Shown here: positions 55,398-64,000 of the stretch, piece after piece
How positions within the stretch are numbered: the stretch's first letter is position 1
Layout of the letters: each line of letters starts with the position of its first letter
Assembly: GCA_947504605.1 (NCBI GenBank)
Contig: CANNJE010000003.1
Location: 18,983-82,982 of the forward strand
Source of the DNA: Chitinophagaceae bacterium
GTDB taxonomy: Bacteria; Bacteroidota; Bacteroidia; Chitinophagales; Chitinophagaceae
Direction of reading: 5' to 3'
Length of the DNA: 64,000 bases
Position numbers and translations under genes: made by a program
Notes under the pieces: generated by a model
What the model saw: only the letters and a program-made list of their open reading frames with translations
Told to the model about the DNA's origin: nothing
Databases searched by the model: none

Positions 55398-57773
55398 ATG
55401 CAAAGTGCAAAGAGGCGTTTTCAGATAAAAATGCTGTTTTTTATTGTCTTTAATTTTATTTCTTTAATGGCATTCTGTCAGCCTCCCTTAGAGGTGCAGA
55501 TTCCAACAGAAATATCATCAGGTCAGATAGATCCTAAAAATTTGTCTCAGCCCCAACTTAGAGCATTGCTTGAAGATCAAAATAAGGAGACAGGGGTTGA
55601 TAAAAATGCTGATTTTTATAAGAATAATGCAATTGAAAAAGACAGCGTTGTAGCTGACGATGTTCGCAGAAGTGTTTATAGCCCTAAAAAGACTTTTGGT
55701 GCAGATGTATTTGCGTTTGCTGCAGGCACTTCCCTTACCGAATTATCAACTCCTCCGCTGGATTATCCAATCGGAGTAGGTGACCATATCATTGTTTCTT
55801 TGTGGGGAGCTGCGGAATTTCAGGAAGATTACGTAGTTGCAAGAGATGGTGCAATTTTTCCTAATAGTTTGGGTAAAATAAGTGTACAAGGACTCACTTT
55901 TGAAAATATGAGGGCAATTGTTTACTCAAGGTTTAAAAGTGTTGTACCCGCAGCCACTAATATTTCCGTTTCATTGGGACAGCCAAGGTCTATCAATGTA
56001 AATGTTGTAGGAGAAGTAAACAGGGCAGGTATTCAAACAGTATCTGCATTCAGCAATGCTTTTCAGGTAATCGGCAAAGCAGGTGGTGTTACCCAGTTTG
56101 GTAATCTTAGAAGTATTCAGATAAAAAGAAATGGCAAAATAATCGACGATTTGGATGTTTATAAATATCTCACCACCGGCGATTTCGGGAAACATATTTA
56201 CCTACAAAACAATGATTTTGTAATTGTAGGGTTTATGGAGAAAAAGGTAATGGCAACAGGGCAGTTTAAACGCCCAATGTTTTATCAATTAAAAAAAGAG
56301 GAAGGAGTAAAAGCGTTAATAAAATATGCTGGAGGCCTTAATTCAGAGGCATTGGCTTCTGCATTAAAAGTTTTACGTACAGAAAACGAAAAGCAAATAC
56401 AAAGAGATGTAAATGCCAATGCGATATTGTTGATAGAAGGAGAAGATTTTGATTTGTTAGACGGAGATATTGTAAAGGTTGATTTGGTCAAACCGGGCAT
56501 TAGCAATAAAGTTGAAATTCGGGGAGAAATCACCTATCCAGATGTTTTTGAACTTCGTGATGGCGACCGGTTATTTGATCTTATTAACCGTGCAGGTGGT
56601 GTTACCCGAAATACATATTTACCCAGGGCATACATTTTCAGGGGGGCGGGCGATTCAACCAATCTTCGTTCAGACAGGCTTGAAGTAAATCTTACAGGAG
56701 TAAATAACAATGAACTTAACAGTATTAGTAATGTAAAACTGGAAGCAAATGATATTGTACAATTGTTTTCAAAAAATGAATTTGCAGAATCTCAATATGT
56801 AGAAATTTATGGAGAAGTTAGAAAAGAAGGGAAGGTAAATAGGTATGGAGGTATGACACTGGAGGATTTGTTGTATTTGTCTGGAGGAATTAAGCAAACT
56901 GCTGAATTTGGCAGATTAGAGATTTCGAGTATTGTAGATATTGATTCGGCAAAACAGGGCCTTAAGCCTACCAGAACGGTAGTTAGAGCCTTTTCAATTT
57001 TACCTAATCTTTCGTTGGATTCGGCAGCGTCAAAAATTTATTTAAAACCTTATGACCAGATTTTTGTAAGGCGCAATCCTACTTTTGAATTGCAGCAGAA
57101 TATTGAGTTAAAGGGATTGATAAAATATCCTGGGTTATATCCAAGGCTAACTAAGTTTGATCGTTTATCTTCTTATATGGATCGTGCGGGTGGCTACACT
57201 GATAATGCAAATGTTTCAGGAGCGTTGTTGATTAGAAAGAAAACAGAAAGTCTTAGAGAAAAAGTTACTTTAAAACCCAAGTTAGATTCATTGGGAAGAC
57301 CAATTATAGATAGTGCTTTTTTGTCATTAAAAAATATAGATGCTCCTATCAGTATTGATTTATACAGGGCATTAAAATATCGCAACAGTAAACATGATAT
57401 TGTTTTGCAAGAAGGCGATGTTATTTTTATACCCGAAATAAATCCATTCGTAACAGTACAAGGTAGTGTGCAGTCTCCTTTAAAAATTGCATATGACAAA
57501 GACCATTCTAAACTTATGTATTACGTAGATAGGGCGGGAGGTTTTGGAGTGAAGCCATGGCGCAAAAGGGTTTTTGTTACTTATGCTAATGGTAAAAGCA
57601 GAAGGACAAAATCATTTCTATTCTTCAAATTCTACCCCAAAGTTGAAGAGGGTGCTACAGTTTCGGTTCCTTTAAAACCACAGGGACAGGATATAGGAGA
57701 TACTGTAAAATCTGTGATGGTGGCTTCAATACCTGTAATACTTACGGCTATTATTTTTAAATACATAAACTAA
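55398..57773 (+). CDS. Polysaccharide export (Wza-like) protein with multiple SLBB domains
   Basis: YPIGVGDHIIVSLWGAAEFQEDYVVARDGAIFPNSLGKISVQGLTFENMRAIVYSRF then repeated SLBB-type segments (RGEITYPDVFELRDGDRLFDLINRAGGVT). ORF starts at 55335; 55398 avoids overlap and precedes a signal peptide. Confidence 0.9.
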   Translation: MQSAKRRFQIKMLFFIVFNFISLMAFCQPPLEVQIPTEISSGQIDPKNLSQPQLRALLEDQNKETGVDKNADFYKNNAIEKDSVVADDVRRSVYSPKKTFGADVFAFAAGTSLTELSTPPLDYPIGVGDHIIVSLWGAAEFQEDYVVARDGAIFPNSLGKISVQGLTFENMRAIVYSRFKSVVPAATNISVSLGQPRSINVNVVGEVNRAGIQTVSAFSNAFQVIGKAGGVTQFGNLRSIQIKRNGKIIDDLDVYKYLTTGDFGKHIYLQNNDFVIVGFMEKKVMATGQFKRPMFYQLKKEEGVKALIKYAGGLNSEALASALKVLRTENEKQIQRDVNANAILLIEGEDFDLLDGDIVKVDLVKPGISNKVEIRGEITYPDVFELRDGDRLFDLINRAGGVTRNTYLPRAYIFRGAGDSTNLRSDRLEVNLTGVNNNELNSISNVKLEANDIVQLFSKNEFAESQYVEIYGEVRKEGKVNRYGGMTLEDLLYLSGGIKQTAEFGRLEISSIVDIDSAKQGLKPTRTVVRAFSILPNLSLDSAASKIYLKPYDQIFVRRNPTFELQQNIELKGLIKYPGLYPRLTKFDRLSSYMDRAGGYTDNANVSGALLIRKKTESLREKVTLKPKLDSLGRPIIDSAFLSLKNIDAPISIDLYRALKYRNSKHDIVLQEGDVIFIPEINPFVTVQGSVQSPLKIAYDKDHSKLMYYVDRAGGFGVKPWRKRVFVTYANGKSRRTKSFLFFKFYPKVEEGATVSVPLKPQGQDIGDTVKSVMVASIPVILTAIIFKYIN

Positions 57774-57786
57774 ATCCAAACTAATA

Positions 57787-58830
57787 GTGAACACAAACGA
57801 TTTTATACGTAAAATATTTTTAAGGCTGGCTAAGTTTAAGTGGCTTATTTTTCTAGGAAGTGTATTGTTCGGTGCTTTAATGTTTTTTTATGCTAAATCA
57901 ATACCGCCAGTATATATTGCTAAATCAACAGTTTTTCCATTAACAGCATCCAACGAAAATCCTACAACTAGTGCTATCAGTACTTTATTAGGTGGTACCG
58001 ATGCTCCAAAAAGTTTTAGTCAGGATGCCTCAATTAATATTGTAGAATTGGCTTTGAGTAGAAATACCATGGAGTCTGTTGTTTTGAAAAGGTTACCACA
58101 ATTTGAAAATAAAAGAATTGCAGAATTACTGATTGAAGGATATAATAAATCAAAAAAAATTTATCAGCCATCTATTAAAGTGCCAAATGATACATTGATG
58201 CTAAAATCGGTGGGGAGTTCCATATTAAAACCGAATTATACAGCCAAAGTATTGAAGAGTGGTATTTTTGAAGTGACTTTCAGTAATTCCAATCAGGCGT
58301 TACTTTCTCCAGTAAGTTATGAATTGATTGATAAGATTTCGCAGTTTTATATCGATATGAAAATTAAAAAGGCAAAAAGAGATTATGATTTTACTATCAA
58401 AAAAATCGATTCTCTTCAGATTGTATTAGATGGATTTGACCAAGAAGCCATCAAAATGAATAATACAACTTTGTTTGTTCCTAATTCAAGAATGGAATAC
58501 AGTATACCAAAAGAGAATTTGGTAAATTCTAAAGAAAGAGTAATACGCCAAAGAGATGCAGCTGCCAATAACAGGGAAGAGGCTCTGTGGAGATTACAGA
58601 AAGCTACCCCTATCATTGCTACCCTTGATAAACCAGAAGCACCTTATGACAAGCAAGTTGCTTCAGCTTTTTTATATGCTTTTATAGGATTGTTTTTTGG
58701 AGCCTTTATTACTATTGGTATATTGGTTGCACCTTTTATTTCAGATTACGTAAAATTTGAGGCCAATAAAGCCATCTTTGGAGAAGAAAATCCAGGGGAT
58801 GAAAAGCCTAGTACAGCAGCTGTTATTTAA
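57787..58830 (+). CDS. Wzz/chain-length-determinant-like two-TM protein (GTG start)
   Basis: N-terminal TM LIFLGSVLFGALMFFYAKSIPPVYIAKSTVFPL, central coiled region, C-terminal TM; adjacent to the SLBB gene. Confidence 0.8.
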   Translation: MNTNDFIRKIFLRLAKFKWLIFLGSVLFGALMFFYAKSIPPVYIAKSTVFPLTASNENPTTSAISTLLGGTDAPKSFSQDASINIVELALSRNTMESVVLKRLPQFENKRIAELLIEGYNKSKKIYQPSIKVPNDTLMLKSVGSSILKPNYTAKVLKSGIFEVTFSNSNQALLSPVSYELIDKISQFYIDMKIKKAKRDYDFTIKKIDSLQIVLDGFDQEAIKMNNTTLFVPNSRMEYSIPKENLVNSKERVIRQRDAAANNREEALWRLQKATPIIATLDKPEAPYDKQVASAFLYAFIGLFFGAFITIGILVAPFISDYVKFEANKAIFGEENPGDEKPSTAAVI

Positions 58831-58845
58831 AGAATTAAATATTAT

Positions 58846-58886
58846 AAAAGATAAGGGGTTTCAATTTTTGAAACCCCTTATCTTTT
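58846..58886. terminator. Bidirectional hairpin terminator
   Basis: AAAAGATAAGGGGTTTCAATTTTTGAAACCCCTTATCTTTT. Confidence 0.9.
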
Positions 58887-58902
58887 ATGTTGTATTTTAG
58901 AT

Positions 58903-60195
58903 TTATCCCTTTTTAAAACCCCATTTAAGCATCTCTTTCCAGCTTGGCTTTTTTCCATACATCAATATCCCTGTTCGGTAAATTTTGCCGGTAACCCATG
59001 TAAAAAATAAGAAAGTTCCAATAAGTAATAACATAGATACGGCTATTTGCCAGAAAGGAATATCATATGTGATTCGGCCCATCATAACTATAGGAGAAGT
59101 GAGTGGAAATAAACTTCCAAAAACCGCCATTGTACTATTCGGATTATTGATAGAATTGGTCATAATTACAAACCCAAGAATGATCGGCATCAGAATAGGG
59201 AAAACCAGTTGTTGTGCTTCCTGCTGATCTTCGCTAACTACACTCCCAACTGCCGCAAACAACGAAGCATAGGTTAGATAGCCTGCAAGGAAATAAAATA
59301 AAAATAAAAATAAGATCTTGGCTAATGGCAAGGCAGACATACCCTGTGTAAATGTTGCTATCATATTAATGTCTTCATCAGACGCTGTACCACTCGAAAT
59401 TTGTTGCATAATATCAGGAAATATTAAAGGAATGGCCGACTGAAGTACAATCATAATGACGATCCAGATAGCAAATTGTGTAAGGCCAACAGCCCCAATG
59501 CCAATAATTTTGCCCAGCATTAGTTGAAAAGGTTTTACTGAGCTAATAATTACTTCTGCAATACGATTTGTTTTTTCTTCCATAACACCCCTCATTACCT
59601 GTGTGCCATAAATAATCATCATCATATAGATCAGGATGCCACATGCAAATGATACCAGATAAGCAATACCTGCACTTCCTTTTTTGCTTCCTTCTTTACT
59701 GTCAATGGTATTTTCTACCTGCACATCCGCTGTGATGCTTTTAAATACAGCGGGATCTATTCCTTTTGCCAGCAGCCTTTTATTTTCGATGGCCTTATTA
59801 ATAAGTTTTTCAATGGCAATACTATTGGTAAGACTCAAAGAAGACTGACTGTGTACAAAAAATTTATGCGGCTTTGAAATATCAAAATCCGGCACATTTA
59901 AAAAAGCCTGAAATCCCTGATCCTTGTATTTGTTAATGAAGCTCTGCTCTGTTTCATTTTTGATAAAAGAAAGTTTCAGGTTTGTATTTTGACTAGACAA
60001 ACTATCGCTAAAAAGTTCTGCATTATCTATAATAGCAATTTTCGTTTCATCAGTAGTGCCTTTAATTGAAATGGCAATGATAACTGCATAAAATGCAACA
60101 ATGACTAGTGGAACTAAAATGGTTGTAAGTAAAAAAGATTTCTTTTTTACCCTGGTAAAATATTCTCTGCTTATGATTAATAATGTTTTATTCAT
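58903..60195 (-). CDS. ABC-2 type permease (NatB/YhaP-like)
   Basis: N-terminal TM, large soluble loop, C-terminal TM bundle; GVMEEKTNRIAEVIISSVKPFQLMLGKIIG. Confidence 0.9.
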   Translation of the reverse strand: MNKTLLIISREYFTRVKKKSFLLTTILVPLVIVAFYAVIIAISIKGTTDETKIAIIDNAELFSDSLSSQNTNLKLSFIKNETEQSFINKYKDQGFQAFLNVPDFDISKPHKFFVHSQSSLSLTNSIAIEKLINKAIENKRLLAKGIDPAVFKSITADVQVENTIDSKEGSKKGSAGIAYLVSFACGILIYMMMIIYGTQVMRGVMEEKTNRIAEVIISSVKPFQLMLGKIIGIGAVGLTQFAIWIVIMIVLQSAIPLIFPDIMQQISSGTASDEDINMIATFTQGMSALPLAKILFLFLFYFLAGYLTYASLFAAVGSVVSEDQQEAQQLVFPILMPIILGFVIMTNSINNPNSTMAVFGSLFPLTSPIVMMGRITYDIPFWQIAVSMLLLIGTFLFFTWVTGKIYRTGILMYGKKPSWKEMLKWGFKKG

Positions 60196-60213
60196 GTTTA
60201 TTAAAATATAAGA

Positions 60214-61143
60214 TTATTGAATGTTTTGAAATTGCCTTGCTTTTGTGGTGTCTTCAACCAGTTTAATAAAAATGTCATTGAGAGAAGGCAATACTTCATT
60301 AAATGACTGGATCTCCACACCTTGGCTTAAAAAATGTTTTAGAACATCATTTGGGGTAGCATCGTTTTGAAGTCTTAGTAAAACCTGGTGATTGTCATGT
60401 TTTACCACTTCAAAAATATAGTTTATCAGGTTTTCCGGTAAAGTCTTTGCACCCAGTTGGTAAATATTTTCTTTAAACTCCTGTTTAATATTATTCACCG
60501 ATCCATCCAGTATTTTTTTACCCTTATTGATTAAAACAATATGGTCACATATTTCTTCTACCTGCTCCATACGATGTGTGCTAAAAATGATTGTACTTCC
60601 ATTTTTTGCGAGATGAAATATTTCATCTTTTATTAAATTGGCATTTACCGGATCTAGGCCACTAAAGGGTTCGTCCAGAATAATGAGTTTGGGTTCATGT
60701 AAAACGGTGGTTACAAATTGCAGCTTTTGGCTCATCCCCTTGCTCAGATCCTCCACTTTTTTATTCCACCAGCTCTGCATTTCAAATTTAATAAACCATT
60801 CTTTTACTTTTTGGGTTGCTTCAGCATGACTTAATCCTTTTAGTCTTGCTAGGTAAACAGCCTGCTCACCTATCTTCATCTTTTTATACAAGCCTCTTTC
60901 CTCGGGCATATAACCTATATTTCTAAAATCGCTTTGTGGATCGAATTTTTTACCGTTAAACATGACTTCGCCACTATCAGGATAAAAGATGCCAGTGATC
61001 ATTCTTAGCAAAGTAGTTTTTCCGGCACCATTTGGACCAAGCATTCCAAAAATACTGCCCTCGTTGATGGAGAAACTGATATCATCCACTGCTTTTTGAG
61101 TGGCAAAATATTTTTTAAGATTTTGTAGTTCCAGTAATTGCAT
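60214..61143 (-). CDS. ABC transporter ATP-binding protein (NatA-like)
   Basis: GPNGAGKTTLLRMITG, LSKGMSQKLQFVTTVLHEPKLIILDEPFSGLDPVN. Confidence 0.94.
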   Translation of the reverse strand: MQLLELQNLKKYFATQKAVDDISFSINEGSIFGMLGPNGAGKTTLLRMITGIFYPDSGEVMFNGKKFDPQSDFRNIGYMPEERGLYKKMKIGEQAVYLARLKGLSHAEATQKVKEWFIKFEMQSWWNKKVEDLSKGMSQKLQFVTTVLHEPKLIILDEPFSGLDPVNANLIKDEIFHLAKNGSTIIFSTHRMEQVEEICDHIVLINKGKKILDGSVNNIKQEFKENIYQLGAKTLPENLINYIFEVVKHDNHQVLLRLQNDATPNDVLKHFLSQGVEIQSFNEVLPSLNDIFIKLVEDTTKARQFQNIQ

Positions 61144-61225
61144 AGCTGAATAAATTTGAATAATTAAAAGTAGGCATGATTTTACAACCGGCTACAATTA
61201 TTAGGATAAACGGATAAAAAGTTCT

Positions 61226-62839
61226 TTAGAGAGAAAATAATTTTTTTTCGATGATGGAAGCAATCCTTTCCCCATCCATTGCTGCGCTGACTATACCCCC
61301 AGCATAACCTGCGCCTTCGGCACAAGGGTAGAGATTTTTTATCTGAGGATGGGATAGGGTTTCACTATCTCTGGGTATTCGAACCGGACTTGAAGTGCGG
61401 CTTTCTGTTGCTACAACAATCGCCTCGTTTGTAAAATAGCCATTACCGTAAGCTCCCGAATTCATTTTTCTGCCAAATGCTTTGAAGCCTCCGGCTAAGG
61501 CACTGTAAATAAAAGAAGGTAAAACATTGTTAAGTTCTGCCGATTTTAAGCCCGGGAGGTATGAGTTTTCTGGCAGGCTTGTGGATAATCTTTTTGAAAC
61601 AAAATCCTGCATTCGTTGAGCAGGGGCTACAAATTTCCCTCCGCCTGCATGGTAGGCTTCCTGCTCTACCATTTGCTGAAAGTGCATAAAGAGCAACGGG
61701 TCATCGTCGTTGATATAGTTAAATTGGCTAGAATTTTTTAAACATTGAATGGCATCTTTTTTTTCTACCTGCACTACCATGCCACTGTTTGCAAAAGGGT
61801 TATCTCTTTTTGAAGGGCTCCAGCCATTTACTACGAGTTCTTCGGGGTTTGTACTTGCTGGAGCAATAATGCCTCCAGGGCACATGCAAAAAGAAAAAAC
61901 GCCTTTCTCTTCAACTTGTTGTACCAGACTGTATGATGCCGGGGGTAAAAAAGACCCTCTAGTTTGGCAATGGTATTGTGCACTGTCAATTAATGCTTGA
62001 GGATGTTCTACTCTTACACCTAATGCAAATGGTTTGGCTTCTATTAAAATATTTTTGCTGTGCAAAAGGGTAAAAATATCTCTGGCCGAGTGTCCAGTAG
62101 CCAGAATATAGGCATCTGCCGTTATTTTTTCACCATCCCCTGTTTGTATAAATGCGATTTCAGTTTCTTGTATGGTGAAATCGGTTAGTTTTTTTTCAAA
62201 AAACACCTGTCCGCCACAACCTATGATCATTTCTCTCATAGCTGTAATGATTTGCGGGAGCTTATTGGTGCCTATATGAGGGTGGGCGTCGTAGAGGATG
62301 TTTTCAGGGGCACCAAATTGTACAAATAGCTGTAATATCCTATTGATATCACCTCGTTTATTGCTGCGGGTATATAGTTTGCCATCGCTATATGTGCCGG
62401 CACCGCCTTCTCCAAAGCAATAATTACTTTCGGGGTTTATAACGCCTTCTTTGTTTAGTTGTGCAAGATCTCTTCGGCGCGCCCTTACATCTTTACCTCT
62501 TTCTATAATAATGGGCTTAATGCCCGCCTCTATAAGCTTGAGGGCGGCAAATAACCCAGCCGGTCCTGCACCCACAATCAGTACTTTTTTGTCTGCATGG
62601 GTTACATCTTTAAAATGGAAGGTTAAGCCCGGCCGTTCTATAAATGGCTCATCTATAAATGCATTTAGTGTGAGATTAAAAAAAACTGTTTTGCCTCTTG
62701 CATCTATTGATTTTTTGAGAATATAAAAGCCGCTAATACTTGAGAGTTTTTTACCTGTAGTAGAAGATATATATTTCCTTATGCTCTCGTCACTGGCGGC
62801 TTCTGAGGGTAAAAGTTTAAATGATATGATCTGCTGCAT
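61226..62839 (-). CDS. FAD-dependent oxidoreductase
   Basis: KVLIVGAGPAGLFAALKLIEAGIKPIIIERGKDVRARRRDLAQLNKEG, CFGEGGAGTYSDGKLYTR, YPCAEGAGYAGGIVSAAMDG. Confidence 0.9.
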   Translation of the reverse strand: MQQIISFKLLPSEAASDESIRKYISSTTGKKLSSISGFYILKKSIDARGKTVFFNLTLNAFIDEPFIERPGLTFHFKDVTHADKKVLIVGAGPAGLFAALKLIEAGIKPIIIERGKDVRARRRDLAQLNKEGVINPESNYCFGEGGAGTYSDGKLYTRSNKRGDINRILQLFVQFGAPENILYDAHPHIGTNKLPQIITAMREMIIGCGGQVFFEKKLTDFTIQETEIAFIQTGDGEKITADAYILATGHSARDIFTLLHSKNILIEAKPFALGVRVEHPQALIDSAQYHCQTRGSFLPPASYSLVQQVEEKGVFSFCMCPGGIIAPASTNPEELVVNGWSPSKRDNPFANSGMVVQVEKKDAIQCLKNSSQFNYINDDDPLLFMHFQQMVEQEAYHAGGGKFVAPAQRMQDFVSKRLSTSLPENSYLPGLKSAELNNVLPSFIYSALAGGFKAFGRKMNSGAYGNGYFTNEAIVVATESRTSSPVRIPRDSETLSHPQIKNLYPCAEGAGYAGGIVSAAMDGERIASIIEKKLFSL

Positions 62840-62947
62840 ACGCTGGTTAATTTAATCTAAGAACAGTGGTCGCATTTAATATTTGGATAGCTGAAAGTAA
62901 AACTAAGCGACTCGATGATGTTATTTATTCTAAGGCATGTTGCCCAT

Positions 62948-62979
62948 AAAAACTTACATCCCTTTTAAAGGGATGTAAG
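62948..62979 (-). terminator. Hairpin terminator for the DUF3127-like gene
   Basis: CTTACATCCCTTT-T-AAAGGGATGTAAG, 13-bp perfect arms; TTTTT follows on the minus strand. Confidence 0.8.
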
Positions 62980-63017
62980 GAGGGAAATTATTAAGCTAAT
63001 AAAATGTTCATTATTGA

Positions 63018-63410
63018 TTAAAATGGCAGATCATCTACTGCATCTGGTGCTGTTGATGAAAATGTATCAAGCGGTTCCATGTATTCACTGTCAATTGGGC
63101 CTGTTTTAGCATTGGGTTGCAGAATTTGTTCAATGCGCCATGCATCCAAGTTGGTTATATAATTGGTTGCGCCATTCTTTTCCCATTTTACTCCTTTAAT
63201 ATTGAAGTACACTTTTATCTCATCTCCAATATTAACCCTGTCTATTATGGTGGTTTTGTCCTGTACGCACTGAAATTTTACATAGTTCAAAATGGTTTTC
63301 CCATTAATGTCATCAGATTTTTCTACAGCAAATTCTCTTGTTTTAAAGTTCTCGGTACGCTGTACCACATCAAATTTTGCAATTAGTTTACCTGTTAATT
63401 CATAACTCAT
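63018..63410 (-). CDS. DUF3127-like OB-fold protein
   Basis: MSYELTGKLIAKFDVVQRTENFKTREFAVEKSD...VKFQCVQDKTTIIDRVNIGDEIKVYFNIKGVKWEK. Confidence 0.88.
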   Translation of the reverse strand: MSYELTGKLIAKFDVVQRTENFKTREFAVEKSDDINGKTILNYVKFQCVQDKTTIIDRVNIGDEIKVYFNIKGVKWEKNGATNYITNLDAWRIEQILQPNAKTGPIDSEYMEPLDTFSSTAPDAVDDLPF

Positions 63411-63884
63411 ACAATACTGTTTTAATTGATTGCCAAGGTAATTGTATTTTCCTGATTTTACCTATCCTTTCGCATTCTAAATTTTTCGTCCCCAAACATA
63501 TTTTTTAGGGGGATACTTAATAAAAGTGCCAGTTGTTTATATGGTAAAAGGAGTATATGAAAGACATGATTATTATCATATGGGGTATGCTTAAAAATAT
63601 TATGTGTATAATTATTTTTAATTTAAATTGAAATGTTGAAAAAACAGGGCTTTCCCTTAAATTAAGCTTAAGCCTTACACCCTTTGATTTACAGGGCAAA
63701 AACACTTGGGGTAGAATAATCACTACAATGGGTACAATGGGGAAAAAACAAATGAATAAAAAATTTTTTTTTCAACAAATTATTTTTGATATTCGCTGTC
63801 CGCTAAAAAAATCGAAAAATTTTCAAAGTGGGCAACCCCTTAGAAAATAATTTCACTCAATATATAAACTGCTTAAGGAAGAAA

Positions 63885-64000
63885 ATGGATAAAACTTTTG
63901 AAAAAGTTTGGGCTAACTGTTTAGAAATTATTAAGGACATTGTAGAATGGCAGCATTTCAAAACATGGTTTGAGCCAATTAGGCCTGTAGGGTTAAAAGA
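63885..64000 (+). CDS. dnaA: Chromosomal replication initiator DnaA, N-terminus (3' end outside window)
   Basis: MDKTFEKVWANCLEIIKDIVEWQHFKTWFEPIRPVGLK matches DnaA domain I. Confidence 0.9.
   Translation, partial: MDKTFEKVWANCLEIIKDIVEWQHFKTWFEPIRPVGLK

Noticed and set aside
61370-61405. Minus-strand GGTTCGAATACC-like T-arm sequence
   Set aside because: Inside the FAD oxidoreductase gene, encoding SSPVRIPRDSET; no tRNA cloverleaf can be assembled.
1-64000. Search for CRISPR arrays, transposons, toxin-antitoxin pairs, restriction or other defence genes
   Set aside because: No regularly spaced repeats, transposase/integrase motifs or defence-associated domains were seen in the listed ORFs or gaps; the window reads as core chromosome.

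Overview
The window looks like a chromosomal segment of a Bacteroidota bacterium, probably Chitinophagaceae-like. That placement is inferred from TAnnTTTG promoter elements, a T9SS type-B/gliding C-terminal domain, and DUF3127/DUF4293/DUF6427-like proteins. It starts inside mraY and runs through the division/cell-wall cluster (murD-ftsW-murG-murC-ftsQ-ftsA-ftsZ). It continues through mostly housekeeping and envelope genes: TSUP permease, di-heme peroxidase, Kup, two alpha/beta hydrolases, two S66 LD-carboxypeptidases flanking a large T9SS-type surface protein, metG, an LTA-synthase-like sulfatase, a HADH/ECH fusion, ABC transporters, purQ, a DsbD pair, an ECF sigma factor, uvrA, thrA-thrB-thrC, glyA, and an SLBB/Wzz-like pair. 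It ends at the first codons of dnaA. I found no rRNA, tRNA, CRISPR array, transposase, prophage or recognisable defence island. The best signals outside the ORF track are: (1) an unlisted 27-aa leader peptide (MFNQNKHNSQFISAVFSNTTIITITTR) upstream of thrA, with layered hairpins and palindromes, consistent with threonine/isoleucine-sensing attenuation; (2) a decayed WG-repeat-like lipoprotein pseudogene at 29983-30352; (3) a split DsbD arrangement, where the standalone N-domain keeps the Cys pair that the membrane-fused N-domain lacks; (4) a divergent LTA-synthase-like / GDPD-like pair with nearly abutting start codons; (5) a T9SS cargo protein with four cysteine-framed tandem repeats between two S66 peptidases. 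All family assignments come from reading the sequences; no database search was run.
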